From NCBI RefSeq assembly GCF_947242115.1, contig NC_074716.1, positions 19,598,090-19,662,089 on the forward strand: 64,000 bases of DNA. The letters run 5' to 3'. This DNA is from Biomphalaria glabrata. Taxonomy: Eukaryota; Mollusca; Gastropoda; Planorbidae. Both the position numbers and the translations under genes were made by a program. The first letter of the stretch is position 1; the number at the start of each line of letters is the position of its first letter. Positions 48,991 to 62,500 of this stretch are shown here, one piece after another. Below the pieces are notes generated by a model. That model did no database searches. It saw only the letters and a program-made list of their open reading frames with translations, and had not been told where the DNA came from.

Positions 48991-51900
48991 GCTTTTTTTA
49001 AATTGTTAAATTTAATTACATAACAGATACAAAGTAACTGATTAAGTACGCTTAATTTTTAAGCTTTGTTTTTTTAAAGTATTTTGTAACTATATTTTTT
49101 TTTGTTATTTAAATGTTTTTCAAAGTATCCAATGTGGCCTATTCACACTCCTATTAAGAATGTTTAATGCAATCAAGCTTATCATGTAATGATTTCATTT
49201 CTGTATTAAGTTGTGGGTTTTGGTCTCCTCACACCTGGAACTGATTTTATTTTAATAATACAGGCATTGGTTATTTCAATAGTTTATAATTTGATTCCAA
49301 TTTCTATTCTAACTCAAATCTCAATGTTATTTATGACTGTGTAATAGTTCATCTAGAAACTACTGACAGTTCACAGTGATTAGACAATGGAATAAAATGA
49401 TTGATAAATAGCAATGTGGAAATAAATCTCATTAACCAAGTCAATGAAATCAAATGATTGAAAATGTTATAGCAACTGGACAATGCACACACAAAAAAAA
49501 AAAGTCTCAGTAACTAGGTCAATGAAACCAAATGCCTGATGATGATGTAGACAAATACAAATTATCTTCAGACACCAGGTCAATAAAATCATGTGTCTGA
49601 TGCTATGAAAGAACTAAGACACTCAAATGAAATGATTAGGACAGGACTCTCATGAATGATCTTCTATATGATTTTACACACGCACACACTTTGAGGCTCA
49701 TTGCTAGAAAACTGTGTGAGACGAGAACACAATTAATAAACTTTCTTGCCTGTTGTAATCATAAATGAATTTGTATTGTATTTATTCATTTGTTTATCTT
49801 ATACAGAAAATAATATAGTTGACATTGAAGTAATGTACAAAGCTGTCTGTACAAAAGACAGGTGTACACCTGGCATATGTAAATAAAACAATTTGAAATA
49901 CTAGCAAGGACTATACATATGCAAATTTTAAATTGGAAATTCATTTTGTCCATATTTCACAAAAAAAAAAAAAAAGTCAGTATTTAAAAAAAAATTATAG
50001 AATATAAGTGAGGAAAACCATACAGACATGAACTCATATATTTTCTTTGATTTGAACAACAAAGAAAATGAACTTTTAAATTGTGGAGAACTTTTTTTTT
50101 AATGCAAGTATTGCTGAACACTTTTTTTTTTCTTCTGGAATTTCATTGTCTTTAAGATAAACATTCTTCTTTCCCTCTTGTTTGAACTTTCACGGGATTC
50201 AAATCCTAAATATTCAGAATGAATTCTTACAAGTTCACTGGTCATTCATTAAAAAAGGGTGCCATATTATGGAGTGACCATTTTAAAACTTAATGAGATG
50301 AATTAAACAGAAATACAAATAAGTGAACCATTTGACCACTGAGCTAATATATGAAGTAACAACCACAGAAAATGAAAAGTTCACATGGAACACTAAGGAT
50401 GGGTTCAATAAAAATGTGATGTGTGTATAGATATTCATATATAAATAGTTTTAAAAATGTGGAATGCAAAGGCTTGATTTAAAAAAGAAACAAAAAACTA
50501 TGAAGCAGACAAATGGAATGACACAAGTCAGTATAAAGTAAACAGGGATGTATTCTTGTTCATATCATAGCATCAAAGACATAACACATCCTAGCTAGAC
50601 ATTCTCAAATTCAGTCATACAGAACATGTGTGTGTATATTTATATCTATTTACATCTAGAGACAAGCAAACACTCACACTGGAGTCGATACTCAAGTAAA
50701 AAAAAAAAAATCATAAGGCAAAGCATGATCTTTCCTCCCCATTTTGACAATAATACTTTTAATAATTTTTATAATAAATTAACTTCATTGAATAGTGGAC
50801 ATATAAAAACATGCTCATGTCTACATAGAGGAATAAAACCAATTTGGAGATAAGAGAGTAGTATTGCTTGCTAGCAACCAACTAAGAATTTTTAAAAATC
50901 CTTTTAAAATGTGGTTTTCAACAAACTTATAAAAAAAGGGGAAGGGCAAAGGTGATATAGAATAAACAAAACTAAGTAGGTTATGTGGTCAAGTTATTTT
51001 ATAACCCAGAAAGAAAAATAAACAAACAGGAAGAGACACATTTTAAAAAGACAACAATCATGAATGATGGACTAGTATAGAGCACATTGAAAAACACAAG
51101 ACTGCTAATTAGCTTGAAGTATCCCAAATTGAATCAAAGTCAATTAAGCCAAAAATAAATAAGTGAAGTTTTCAAATAAAAATGAAGATTCTAAAGCCCT
51201 AACAACTTACAAACAAAAATGTTGATATTTCATTTCAAACTAATTAGGCCTAAAAAAAAACAACTACCATGAAGTAAATAAAAGGTAGAATCAAGTCAGT
51301 GCTTATTTTACGAGATTTGGAAAACTGTGAATCTGGCTGAAAATGTAATTGACAAAGCATTAAAAAGATTTATAAAAGAATTTTTTGTAGAACTTAAAGG
51401 AATGTTGTACAAATACCTACCCTACAGTAGAAATAAAGGTAAGGACTCAATTGCATGCTATGAATAAAGATGAGCATGTTATCATTGGAACTTCAAGTAT
51501 TTGACATCACAATTGTATGTTGTTACTTCAACACAAAGGAATGGTTAAGTATTTTAAAGCCAAACATTATTTTCAACCACTATATAAAAGTATGTTTTTT
51601 AACATGTAGAATTTCTTAAGAAATATGTTAATATCAAAGCTAGTGTGCCTCACATGTGAAGTTAATACATACTTTGAATGCAAGCAAGGAACTATCTGAA
51701 TAGAATATTAACTTCTATATGTTTAAGTACACTGCATGTAGGCGAGTCAAAATCATAAGAAAGAATGGAAGCCCCTGACCCACAAGAGACACATACTAAT
51801 GTAGCCATATTGTAAACTTTTAAGTGGAGTTGAGAATGTATATGGGAACACTAGTCTATATTCTGAGTGTGTTCCAAATGAGCAAGTATCATTTATGCGC

Positions 51901-53426
51901 ACACACACACAGGCTTAAGAGGAGGTGAATATATATATATATTTGTGTGTGTGTGTGTGTGTTTCCACTACAATCATCATTGTGAAATCAAAAACTTTTC
52001 TCACTAACCTATTTCTCTTTGTATACATTATTGTTTTGTAAAGTTAAAATCAAACTAAAAACTATTAAAAAAAGCCAACTTGTCCATTAAATAACATTGA
52101 TGAAACACATCTAGCTTTAAGGTGAATTGTAACTTTTCTTAACCCCACACTCAGACTCACTTGGAAGAAAGAAAATAACTCTACAAATGTTGTTAGTTAG
52201 TAAGAATGACTCATTTGAAGTCAACCCCTTTAGTTCTATAACAAGTTTCATGCAATAACAAAGTCACATTTGAGCAGAATTAACAAAACAATTTTCTTCA
52301 TTGCTCTTTAAAAAAAAAAGAATCTAGATCTGGAATAGAGAGTAACTTGCAGAACCACAAAAAGCTACAAGGTTTATATCTTTCCTTAAGTTAAGACAAG
52401 TTTGTAAATCAATACACTGGTCATACATGAATATAAAAAAAAAAATGAAATATTTGAAAGAAAGTCTTATGCTACTTCAACAATCTAACTCATCTGGAAG
52501 GTAATTTATTCCATAAGAGAGGAAATGTACATGCAATTTATTGTTTGATTGTACCATATCAGCAGAAAGTCCAATTCCATAGGTATACACACTGGCCTTA
52601 AAAATGACAACCAATATTTGAATGTATAAAAAAAAAAAAAAAAAAAGAGAGAAAGAGTAATGTTCACAAATATGAAGGAGAGATGTGCCCAGATTTATTT
52701 CTGAAGAAAGAACAATTAAAAAGATAAGCAAAATTGGCAGACTGACAATAGCAGAAAAACTGGTCACAAGAACAACCTACACAGAAGATAATTCTTGACA
52801 TAGCCTACCCACAGGCTTAAAAAGGTTGAAAGTATTATTTCTGATAACTTTTTTTAGCATTGAACTTATTAAAGAATTTATTAAAGCATATTTTAAAAAT
52901 CTAATTCTTCTTATATTATTATTAGATTAACAAAGTTCATTTTTTGAATCTTTTTTTTTTATTGCAAAATAAACATGCCTTTAAAAAAACACTTAATATT
53001 TATAATTTGATATGTTTTGTTTTTTTCTAAATATCTATTTTTACTGTAATTCCTACAAAAAAAAAAACAACAAAAAAAAAAACAAAAAAAACAAGGAAAT
53101 AAATGCCAGACAAATACAAATTTTAAAATATATATTTTTTTAAAGACTTTCGAATGGTAAGGTCCTATCTTGTTCACTTAGTGTTTTCCTTATAAAGAAA
53201 GTAGTGTTAACACATTTTGATAAAACAAAAAGATATGGCACCTTAGTAGAATATTTACTTGTTTGTTTGTTTTTTTAAATAGAATTCCCAACTCACAAGA
53301 ATACAAAATAAGAGATCAAATGTAACAATTTTCTAAAAAAAATGAGACAAAAATAAAAAGTTTAGACATTGATTTCAATAACAAACTCTAAAGGTTATCT
53401 TTTTTTTTTTCTTTTTACCTGTACAA
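48991..53426. other. No gene seen; AT-rich intergenic sequence
   Basis: About 4.4 kb with A- and T-runs, (CA)n near 51900, (TA)n/(TG)n at 51929-51962, and a loose threefold motif GTCAATGAAA(C/T)CAAATG at 49440-49600. No domain or paired splice sites were found. Part of it could be an extended 3' UTR of the downstream-ending CIN85/CD2AP gene. Confidence 0.5.
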
Positions 53427-53432
53427 TTTATT
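53427..53432 (-). terminator. Poly(A) signal AATAAA, probable end of the CIN85/CD2AP gene
   Basis: Canonical AATAAA on the minus strand 146 bp after the stop codon at 53578. It is the first perfect hexamer downstream. Confidence 0.55.
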
Positions 53433-53577
53433 AGAACAAGCTTGTTAGCATCCAGAAATCACAGAAATATACAATTGTGTCCAAAAGAGAGAGGCAGACA
53501 AAACACACACTGAACATGTATAAAGAGCCATTCATGAATGTTGATAAATAGATTTTAAGAAATACTAATTGCATCAT

Positions 53578-56500
53578 TCAAACATTCGTCTCTGACATAA
53601 ATTTCTTCACTCTCTCTATTTCCACTTGAGTGGTCAGCCTCAACTTCTTCTCCTCATCCACCTCATTCTCCAGTTCACGAAACTTTTTAGCATGCACATT
53701 CCTCATTGTTTCAAATTCTAGTTTTAATTTCTCATGCTCAGCTTTCAGTTCATTAAATGCAGTTTTGCTGACAGAGTTGGCCCTTAGTTCCTGCATCTCT
53801 TTTTGTAGTTGCTCTATCAATTTGTTCACTGGGCTACTTAATGCTGGACTAGCAGGCAACCCTAGTCAAACAGAAAAGGAAAGCATTTTGTACAAATAAA
53901 AACATTTTTGTTTTAAGTCTTTTGGGTATCTAAAAACAAGTGATTTTCTTTTACTGTATGATCCTCTGTTGTAAGGCATGATGTATGAGTATGAGATGCG
54001 AGGCAATAATAGTGTCTACGGAGTCTAGGCTTGACATGTGTTGTTAATTTGAACAGGTACATGTGAAAACGTACAAAAAAAGGTATTTAAGGCCTAATTT
54101 AGTAGGTGTTAGTCAATTAGTTGGAGTTTGGAGAGTTAGTTTGAAAGATGGAGCTGCAGAGAGAATAGAGTTGGAGATGTATTGTAAAAGTATTTGTATA
54201 ATAAATACATAGAAACTACTACAATATTAAGACTTGTCCTTGCTGTTATGGAAAGAACTTGCATCATAACAAAAAGTGTATCCATAAAGCATTTTAAGAT
54301 TTTTTATTTATTGTGTTCAATATTAAAATCATAATCACATAACCATGAACCAGCACCCTCAAGAACTAACAAAAACACACTCCACTCAACAGTACGATTA
54401 TATTTATAGCTAAAGGTTTTATTCCATGACTGAAGCATCTTACTTGAAAAAAGAAGGGATTGGTTTACCTTTATTAGTATTAGGTTCAGGTGGTCGAGGC
54501 GGTGGTGCACTTTGGTCTTTGTGTGCAGGTGGTGCTGATGTAGGTAATGAAGGTGCCTCTGGTTCTGATGGAGGTTGAGGTTGCTAGACAAATAGACATG
54601 GATTTTGTTTATGTCTAAGGGCATCATACAACAAAAAAATTATTTAGTTTCATACCGCAAACTAAGAGCAACATGTTTTCTGTATTCAATGGATAAATAA
54701 TAATTTTTTTTTAAACCTAGTTCATCTATGAATATATACATATATATTTTTAAAAGTAATTTAAGGCATTTTTATAAGAAGAAATCACAAAAACAAATTA
54801 TGAATGTGTATTTTAAAATTTCAAATGTTTTCTTCCTTCTAAGGTTATAGAAAATGATTTTTTTTTTAAATTTATTAAGACTAAACTTTTAAAAGTAATG
54901 AACAAACAGATAGAGCTAGATTAAAATAAAAATCCACTATAAGCACTTTATTTATTCATGTTATTTACAAACCAAGACAAATAAAAGAAAAAATTCTTTG
55001 ATGAGAGGACAATGTTAAATTAAAATAACATAAAAGAATTGATTAGTTATAGCAAAATGAAAACTGAATATAAATACATTATCTTCACTTGAACTTAGTC
55101 CCCTTGAAAGAAACATACTTACATGTTTTATTTCTTTAGAGGGTAAAAGAACATGAGGTTTTTCAGGCCTATCTGGCAAATGTTTATCAGTTTGTGAGTA
55201 GGATTTGTCTGAGACAGAATAGTTGTTTTTACAATCATCCACTAGCTCAGACTCTTTATCCCCATCCTTTATGGTTAATAGAAAGAATAAAGAGAGTATA
55301 AGAGACTACAGGATATAAAATAAGTGAAAGGTCAAGCCAAAGTGTAACCTATGAGATGAAGCAAATAAAGAAAAAAAAAGTTAAAAGCAATATCTGTCTA
55401 TGATTATGATGGATGATTATTTGAGTGGAAAAATACAATATACTCTATACCTTCTAGGATAAAATAGTTCTAAACATTAAATATCCTTATCAACGTTTCT
55501 CATCCTTGTTATCCTAAAAACTCCCTGTTTAGAATTTCTATTGCCACACATCCCTCCAACTTTTGCTAATATACACACAGTGCATTTCTTCCAAGTGCTC
55601 CCCCTCCCTCCCAAGCAGGTAGAAGGGTAATACCAGGGACATCCCAGGTTGAGAAACAGTGATCATTAAACTTGTTTCAATGGAATAACTATAGAACCAA
55701 TGCACAAACACTACAAGAGAAGCATCCAATGAAACAACAGCTCCAAAGCCAATGCACATAACAAGAAAACATGTTTACTTCCCACACACATGCATGCAGT
55801 TTCTACCTGACATCAACACACATTTGACAAGGAGATCATGAACATTAGTAAAGGTCAGAATACCTTTACCTTTATATACCTTTATATACCCAATAACACA
55901 ATACTTGGAAAAAATAATCCACAAGACTTGGAGAAATTATCTTGAAATACCATTCTTTGTTGTCATTTAATGTTTAAGAACAGATTTCAATGCAATTAAA
56001 GTATATTCATTGCATGTTTTAAGTTGAAGTTTTGTGATGAGTAAAATAGTGAAACACTGAGCAGTTAATGCAATCAATACTTTTCTTCAACCACTCAAAA
56101 CACCTTTAAGCAACATATAGGAAGTAAGCCTTTTTTAAAAAATGCACTTACTATACAACCATAAGTTTGTTATATTCTAAGCTTTTACTAGTAATTCCCA
56201 AACCAAAAGATCAGATTATGTAATAGACACAACAGTAGCACATATACAATACCAAGTCAATACTCTAGAAATGATCGTTTCAAAAAAGGATAAAGATTTG
56301 ACTTAGGAAAGTATTATGTTTTAAAGAAAATCATTATTGAGTTGTTTTTTTTTTACTTTTCTTTTTAAAAAAATCTTTTAATTTTTTTTATATTAAGATT
56401 TTTTTTTTTCAGAAAATTAAGTTTATTGAAAAAGAATTATAACTGTAAAAAAAAACATCTGCCTTTTGTCAATTTGAAAACAAAATCCCATTTGATTTGT

Positions 56501-59500
56501 ATTTCAAAACAAAAAGCTACTTAAAATATGAAATAAGTTATTAGCTTTTTGAAGTACAAATAAAAAACTTTATGTCACATCCCATATTGACAAATTAATT
56601 TTCTTTATAATTTAAGAATTTCAAAGCCATAACTAGTAAAAAGTATGTTGACATGATAACCAGAGATTGGAAGAATCAAACACACTGAGACAAAAAAAAG
56701 TGGCACAATACACAGTTGTTTTTTTATGGGAAGTGTGCATTGCCCTCCAGTAATGACATGCCAACACAAAATTGTGGCTCTAAAGAGAATAAGTTTCCAC
56801 TTAAAATTTGTGAGAAGACTTGGGTTAGTGAACAGACAAATGTAATTTAGAGGTGGAGGGACAAAGGGTGGGATGGAGATCAAAGGAAAACTAAGGCTGA
56901 ATTCCATTCTGCATGACATCAGACAAGGGAGATACACTCATTTCACTTACAGTGTGTGCCCTCATCCAGGTATAACACATTAAAGATTATCTAATACACA
57001 AACTATTAGAATTTGGCTTGATTAGTAATTTATTGCATTGGAAAGAATAAAATAGTGGGGAAAAAAGGCTTTTAAGCAGTACTGTATTAAGTATTTAAGT
57101 TACTAATTACTAAATATAACTTTAATTTCCAATTGAGCATTTTCACTTTGCCAAGATAAAAAAACATCTATATTCTAAGAATAACTATGCAATAATACCA
57201 TACTAGTAGTCTATATATAGTTTATAATAAAGTTAAATTCATTTAAACTGTCATACTTTGTTTTATGTCACAACCAGGCTATTCACTTAAGTATTTAATT
57301 TCAAAAGCTCTAATCACTATGTTTATCTTAATAGCTCAAATTACTTTGTCCTGTAATAAAAAGTGTATCCATGGTAAGCTAAACTACATTTTGGTACACT
57401 ATTAGTGATAAGGTAAATATGAGATCTAGAAAACATGCAAGCATGCATACATTAAGTGTAAGAACCGTGGAAGGAGGACGTTTCTTGGGACCCTTGGCTC
57501 TGTTAGCAGTCAGATGGGTCAATTTTTGTCCAGCAGGCTCAATGCCATCAAAACTTCTGGAATCTGTTTTAATACAAATTAAAATAAGGAATGGTAGCAA
57601 AACATTTAAAATGTGATAAAAGTATCAAATACATCATGGGATGTTCATGTTTTACATTGCCCATTAGTGACACTTGTGTTTTAGAGGTTAACCAATGAAA
57701 CAAAAACAACAACAATACATTTTAGTTAAGTGAATCATGATTTAAAATAAAATATATAGTTGAAATTACTGCTAAACATGCAATAGAATTCCATTATGGA
57801 ATATGCCTAAATAAGAAATAATGTGTAATTTAGTAGAAATTAGTACCTTTTGAGACTAATTGTGTACATGTTTAAAGGTTATCAGGGTTAATAGAGCTAA
57901 ATAATTAATTGACTGATTCACAATTAAAGCTCCCAATGTGTTTCTAGCTTCCCCCTAGCTTATATAGCTACCTTAGCAACAGCGGGTTAGAGGCCACAAT
58001 TTATGTGCTGTCTCACTTTGTACTAAACATTATGTTAAAGGCCACATTTAGTGCTAGCTCTCTGACTTTGTGACAAAGTGTAATAACTGGAACTAGTAAA
58101 TTGTCCTTGAGGTTTAAATAGAATACTTATTCTTACCTTCAGTAATCCTTTCATCACAGTCTCCACTTACACTCTTTTCTTTGGATAACAGGGATCCTTT
58201 TTGAGACCCAGAAGATTCAATCTTCTGCTCAATTGGTTTTTGGTTTAAGGGTTTCTTTCCAATAGGTGGAGGAGCTACTGGTTTTTTGGTTATTGAAGGA
58301 CCTAAACTCTCTGTAGACAAAAATAGCAAAATAAAAAAAACAACTGAACATTATAAAAGAAACCTGTTTGATAATGTTCACATTTATTTCTAGTCTGCAT
58401 TGCTTAACACTAAATAATGACATATGTTAGAAATATTTATCATATTCTGTTCATAAATAAAAGAAAATACTGCTGCATATATACACACACATTTAATTAT
58501 TTTAATTTTTTTACAAAAGAATGTTTTTATTATAACTGAGCATGTTTATCAAATATGTGCTTATAATTCTTAATTCTGCCATACAAAAGAATTTATTATT
58601 TCATACTTTTTATTTATAAATAACTTTTGACATTAAGCTACATTTCATAAAGGTCAGGATAAGATCAGAATTCAGTGATATGCATGCAAGCACCTTTGAA
58701 AATTCTTTTAGGGAATCAGAGTGCTGTTGTGCATCAAATGATCCCATTGACAGTTTGGAAGGATTTCTACCAACACACAGGACCACAATGGCATTGGCCA
58801 TTACTTTGACTGGGTGTGTCATACACCTAGTGTGTAGTTCTCTGGTCCTAGCTAGACCAGCTATAAGCAGCCAAAGACTGTGCAACTATGGAAAATTTCT
58901 TAGTATTTCTATCATGTAATCACTTCTACTATGCAAGGACCTCCACTCCAGCCAAAGCATGCAAGCACCAGATCTGATAACAACTGAATCTCTTCATCCA
59001 GTTTAGACTTAAGAAGGACACCCCCAACCCCTTGAGGCAATGACTTTCCCATATTCTTTTGCTTGAGATTTCAGCAAGTTCTAATGACGTATTCTACAAA
59101 AATGTCATCTTAACCATAATATATCCATATATTTCTAATAAATGCTTATATTCAAAGTTAAAAAGCTTTCTAAAAAAATATTGTTAAATGCTACACTCCA
59201 CTGAAGCTTGACTTAAGATTTGATGAACTAATAAAAAAACATGAATAAATTTTACTTAAAACATGACTCCACTCTTTGATTTGTAATTAAAGAAATCATC
59301 GAAAACACATAAAATCTACAAAATACACACAAGAAAGCTTTTAATACCATATTACAATTCTATTTCAGATTTAATCTTTGCTTTAAAGAAAATATTAAGG
59401 ACTGTGAATATATTCACATCTAATCAAGTGGCAAGAGTCAAGTTTTGAAGGTGAAAAATAAAAACAAAACAAAAAACATTATCAAGAAGATGGTCAATGA

Positions 59501-62500
59501 AAGTATACTTTTAAATGAATGACAATTACAGATTTTTGTTTTGTCAATTAGTTTATCATACAAGAGTTACTTTTATATTTATAAATAGAAATTTATTTAC
59601 CTTTTCATTTTCTCTAAGATACTGAACAAAACGCAAACAAACCAAAATTTTAAGAAAACAATAACACAACAAAACTTCTAAGCACCATAATAATAGTGTA
59701 TTTTGCTTCTGGAGTCTGGTCTATATAGGACCATCGAGTCTTCATCTCTCATTTGCTCAACAGCTTCTAAGATACAAGAAAGTTCCCTAGACATCTGTGA
59801 ACGTTTACTGAGACCAGGAGAATGTCGAGAAGAATGTGTCACAGAGTATTTCTTACCTTTTCTGGCATTAGAGAAACTGATATTTTCTGTATCAAAAAAA
59901 GTCAAAGCCTTAATTCACCCCTAAATAGATATATCTTTTTATGTGGTGCAGAGAATATCAATACATTGGAAGGACAGACAAAATCTACAGTAAATAATAA
60001 AGTTGTTTACCTTTGTAATAACATTAAAATGAATGCTTGTGTTAATGGGATGCTAATGGACTCATACAGTTATTACAATTGAATAGATCAATACAAAATA
60101 TCCTCAAGACTTTTCTAGAAAGTATAACAAGCAGAAAAACTGAGACACAAGTTAAAATAATGTCATACATTCATTTTTTTTTTCATGGACAATGAACTGA
60201 AGACAAGTATATATATTCTGTCAAAAAAAGTGAAAGTTTTTCACTAGCGTTATATTCTGTCAAAAAAGTGACAGTTTTTCACTAGCGTTATATTCTGTCA
60301 AAAAAGTGACAGTTTTTCACTATCTTAACAAATTCAATGAACCAAAAAAGAAAAAATGTATTAAAAAATAGTCATTGAACTTTTGAAAAAATATGCCAAC
60401 ATCTTCACAAAGTTACCAGTGTTAAAGAATTATATACACATCTTCACAAAGATACTAATGTTAAAGAGTTATACACACATCTTCACAAAGTAACCAGTGA
60501 TAAAGAATTAAACAAACATCATTAAAAAGATACTAGTATTATATTCATAAAAAAGTGATATATAGAAACAATCACTTAGTTTACCTGCTTTTATTTTATC
60601 ATCAGAAGAGTTTAACATTGATTTCTCCGAAACTTTTACAGGAACACTCTGTTTAGTAGTATTGGTTGGTAGAGGTGGCTTTTTGGGTTTACTTGTCTAG
60701 GAAATATTTATAATATTGATTTTATGTCTAAATGTGCAGCAATATTAGTCAATTAAATCAATTAAAATGTGTAAAACAAGCTTTAAAATCAAATAATAAT
60801 AATTTTAAAAATTTAAATTAACACCAACATTTGATACAAAATAAGACCAAACAAAAAGTTCTTCTTCATTTGATACAAAATAAGACCAAATAGTAGTTTA
60901 AAATTTCTTACTTCTTCATTTGGTAAGAGTTCAACAAAGTTGTCAGGAAACACACCCACTTTGCCGTGAAGTTCACCCTTCCACCAACCTTCATCTTCTA
61001 ATTCCTTATCAAGTATTCTAATGATTTGACCTTCTACTAATGATAACTCGTCAGGCTGCTCAGCATTGTAAGAAAACCTGACTATAGCTCGCTCAAATGC
61101 TAAAAACAAAATTAATAAAAAAATATACATGTCTTAATTTCCAGTTTACCTAATTCATTCACTATTATACATAAATACAGTGTAATTTAAAAGAATTGAG
61201 TTTGGAACAAAAAAAATGACATTAAAACTAGATTGCTGTACTTCAGCATTCCTCCAATACTATATACTTGCAGTTAGAATGTGACTGCATTCTAATTTGA
61301 AATGAGAAATAAATCAATAAATTTTGTAGAAGACCAAATGAATGCACCAGCCTTTAAAGTACTTACTGTTTTGTTTCTCTCTTTTAGCTACCTCTGGTGT
61401 TATCTCTGGCTCACCTTTACTGCCTGACTTGCCATCCTGTCAATGCAACCAGAAATACATTACACAACAACACATTAACATCAATTAATATCTTTTACCT
61501 TTTATTGGACAAATAATCAATTCTCTTAAATAGCTAACAATATAAAGGTTTATTCAAGAAGGTTTGCTGTTGTCTTGACCATATCCAATCAGTGTTTTAA
61601 TATGTAAGGCCTAAACAAATGAAGCTTTACTTTGTAATTGCATATATAAAAACAAAATGATCATAGTAAAATACTGTTTTAAAATGAAGAAGAGTGCTCT
61701 GGTTAACTTAGAAATCCGAAACTGTTTAATACTGAGTAAAGGTTTTACAAAATGACATAGCAAATGATACAGTCAATAAGAAAAGACATACATAATAAAT
61801 AGCATAGCAGATTGTAAACTTTAACAAAATGCTGTATTACATTTTTTAAGACATAAATAGCAGTTTGGTCAATATAAAATTTTGAGTGAAAAAAAAAAAT
61901 TAAACAAAAATGAAATTACCTCCTTTTTCCCTGAATCTGCAGTCGGCCTTAATTTGATTGGCCCCCCTCCAAATATATTTCCAAGTCCTACTCCAACTAT
62001 TTTCTTCCCTTTGATTGCCTGAAAATTTTCATCTTTTCCTTGAGATTCTAAAACAATATCAAGAATATTTCAAATCAGTGATGGAAACAGACTGAACAAA
62101 ACAATGTGTCACTGAATAGTTTAAAACATTTATAAAATGTAATTATATTGAAACTTTTTCTTTACAAGCACACATACAGACAAAACTGCATGAAAATAAT
62201 TTTCCACAGTCAGGAGAACTTTGACAGCTTTTTTCTTCTTTTTGCACAGCACAACTAGCTTTATTTCTAATCTTGGTTATCTGAATACAATAGATGAATA
62301 CTTTAAATGATGTGGCCACATCTCTCTAAAAAAAAACTTTAAAGAAGTGGTGTGTTTTGACTTCTTTAAATACTTCATAAACATGAGCTACTATTTTGTT
62401 TGTTTCACTGAATCTTGTTATTAAAACTGAATAAAAAAGGAACTGGAACTCCACTAAAAATGCTTAAACAGGAAACTGTGAGAAAGCTTTTCAATTTCTG

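Noticed and set aside
56605-56937. 110-codon minus-strand open frame inside the adaptor gene
   Set aside because: Phases of the flanking exons (57451 and 55266) already agree without it, no good splice pair frames it, and the peptide is hydrophobic and unlike the family.
58610-58885. 91-codon minus-strand open frame between adaptor exons
   Set aside because: No match to the adaptor family and no acceptor/donor pair in phase 1.
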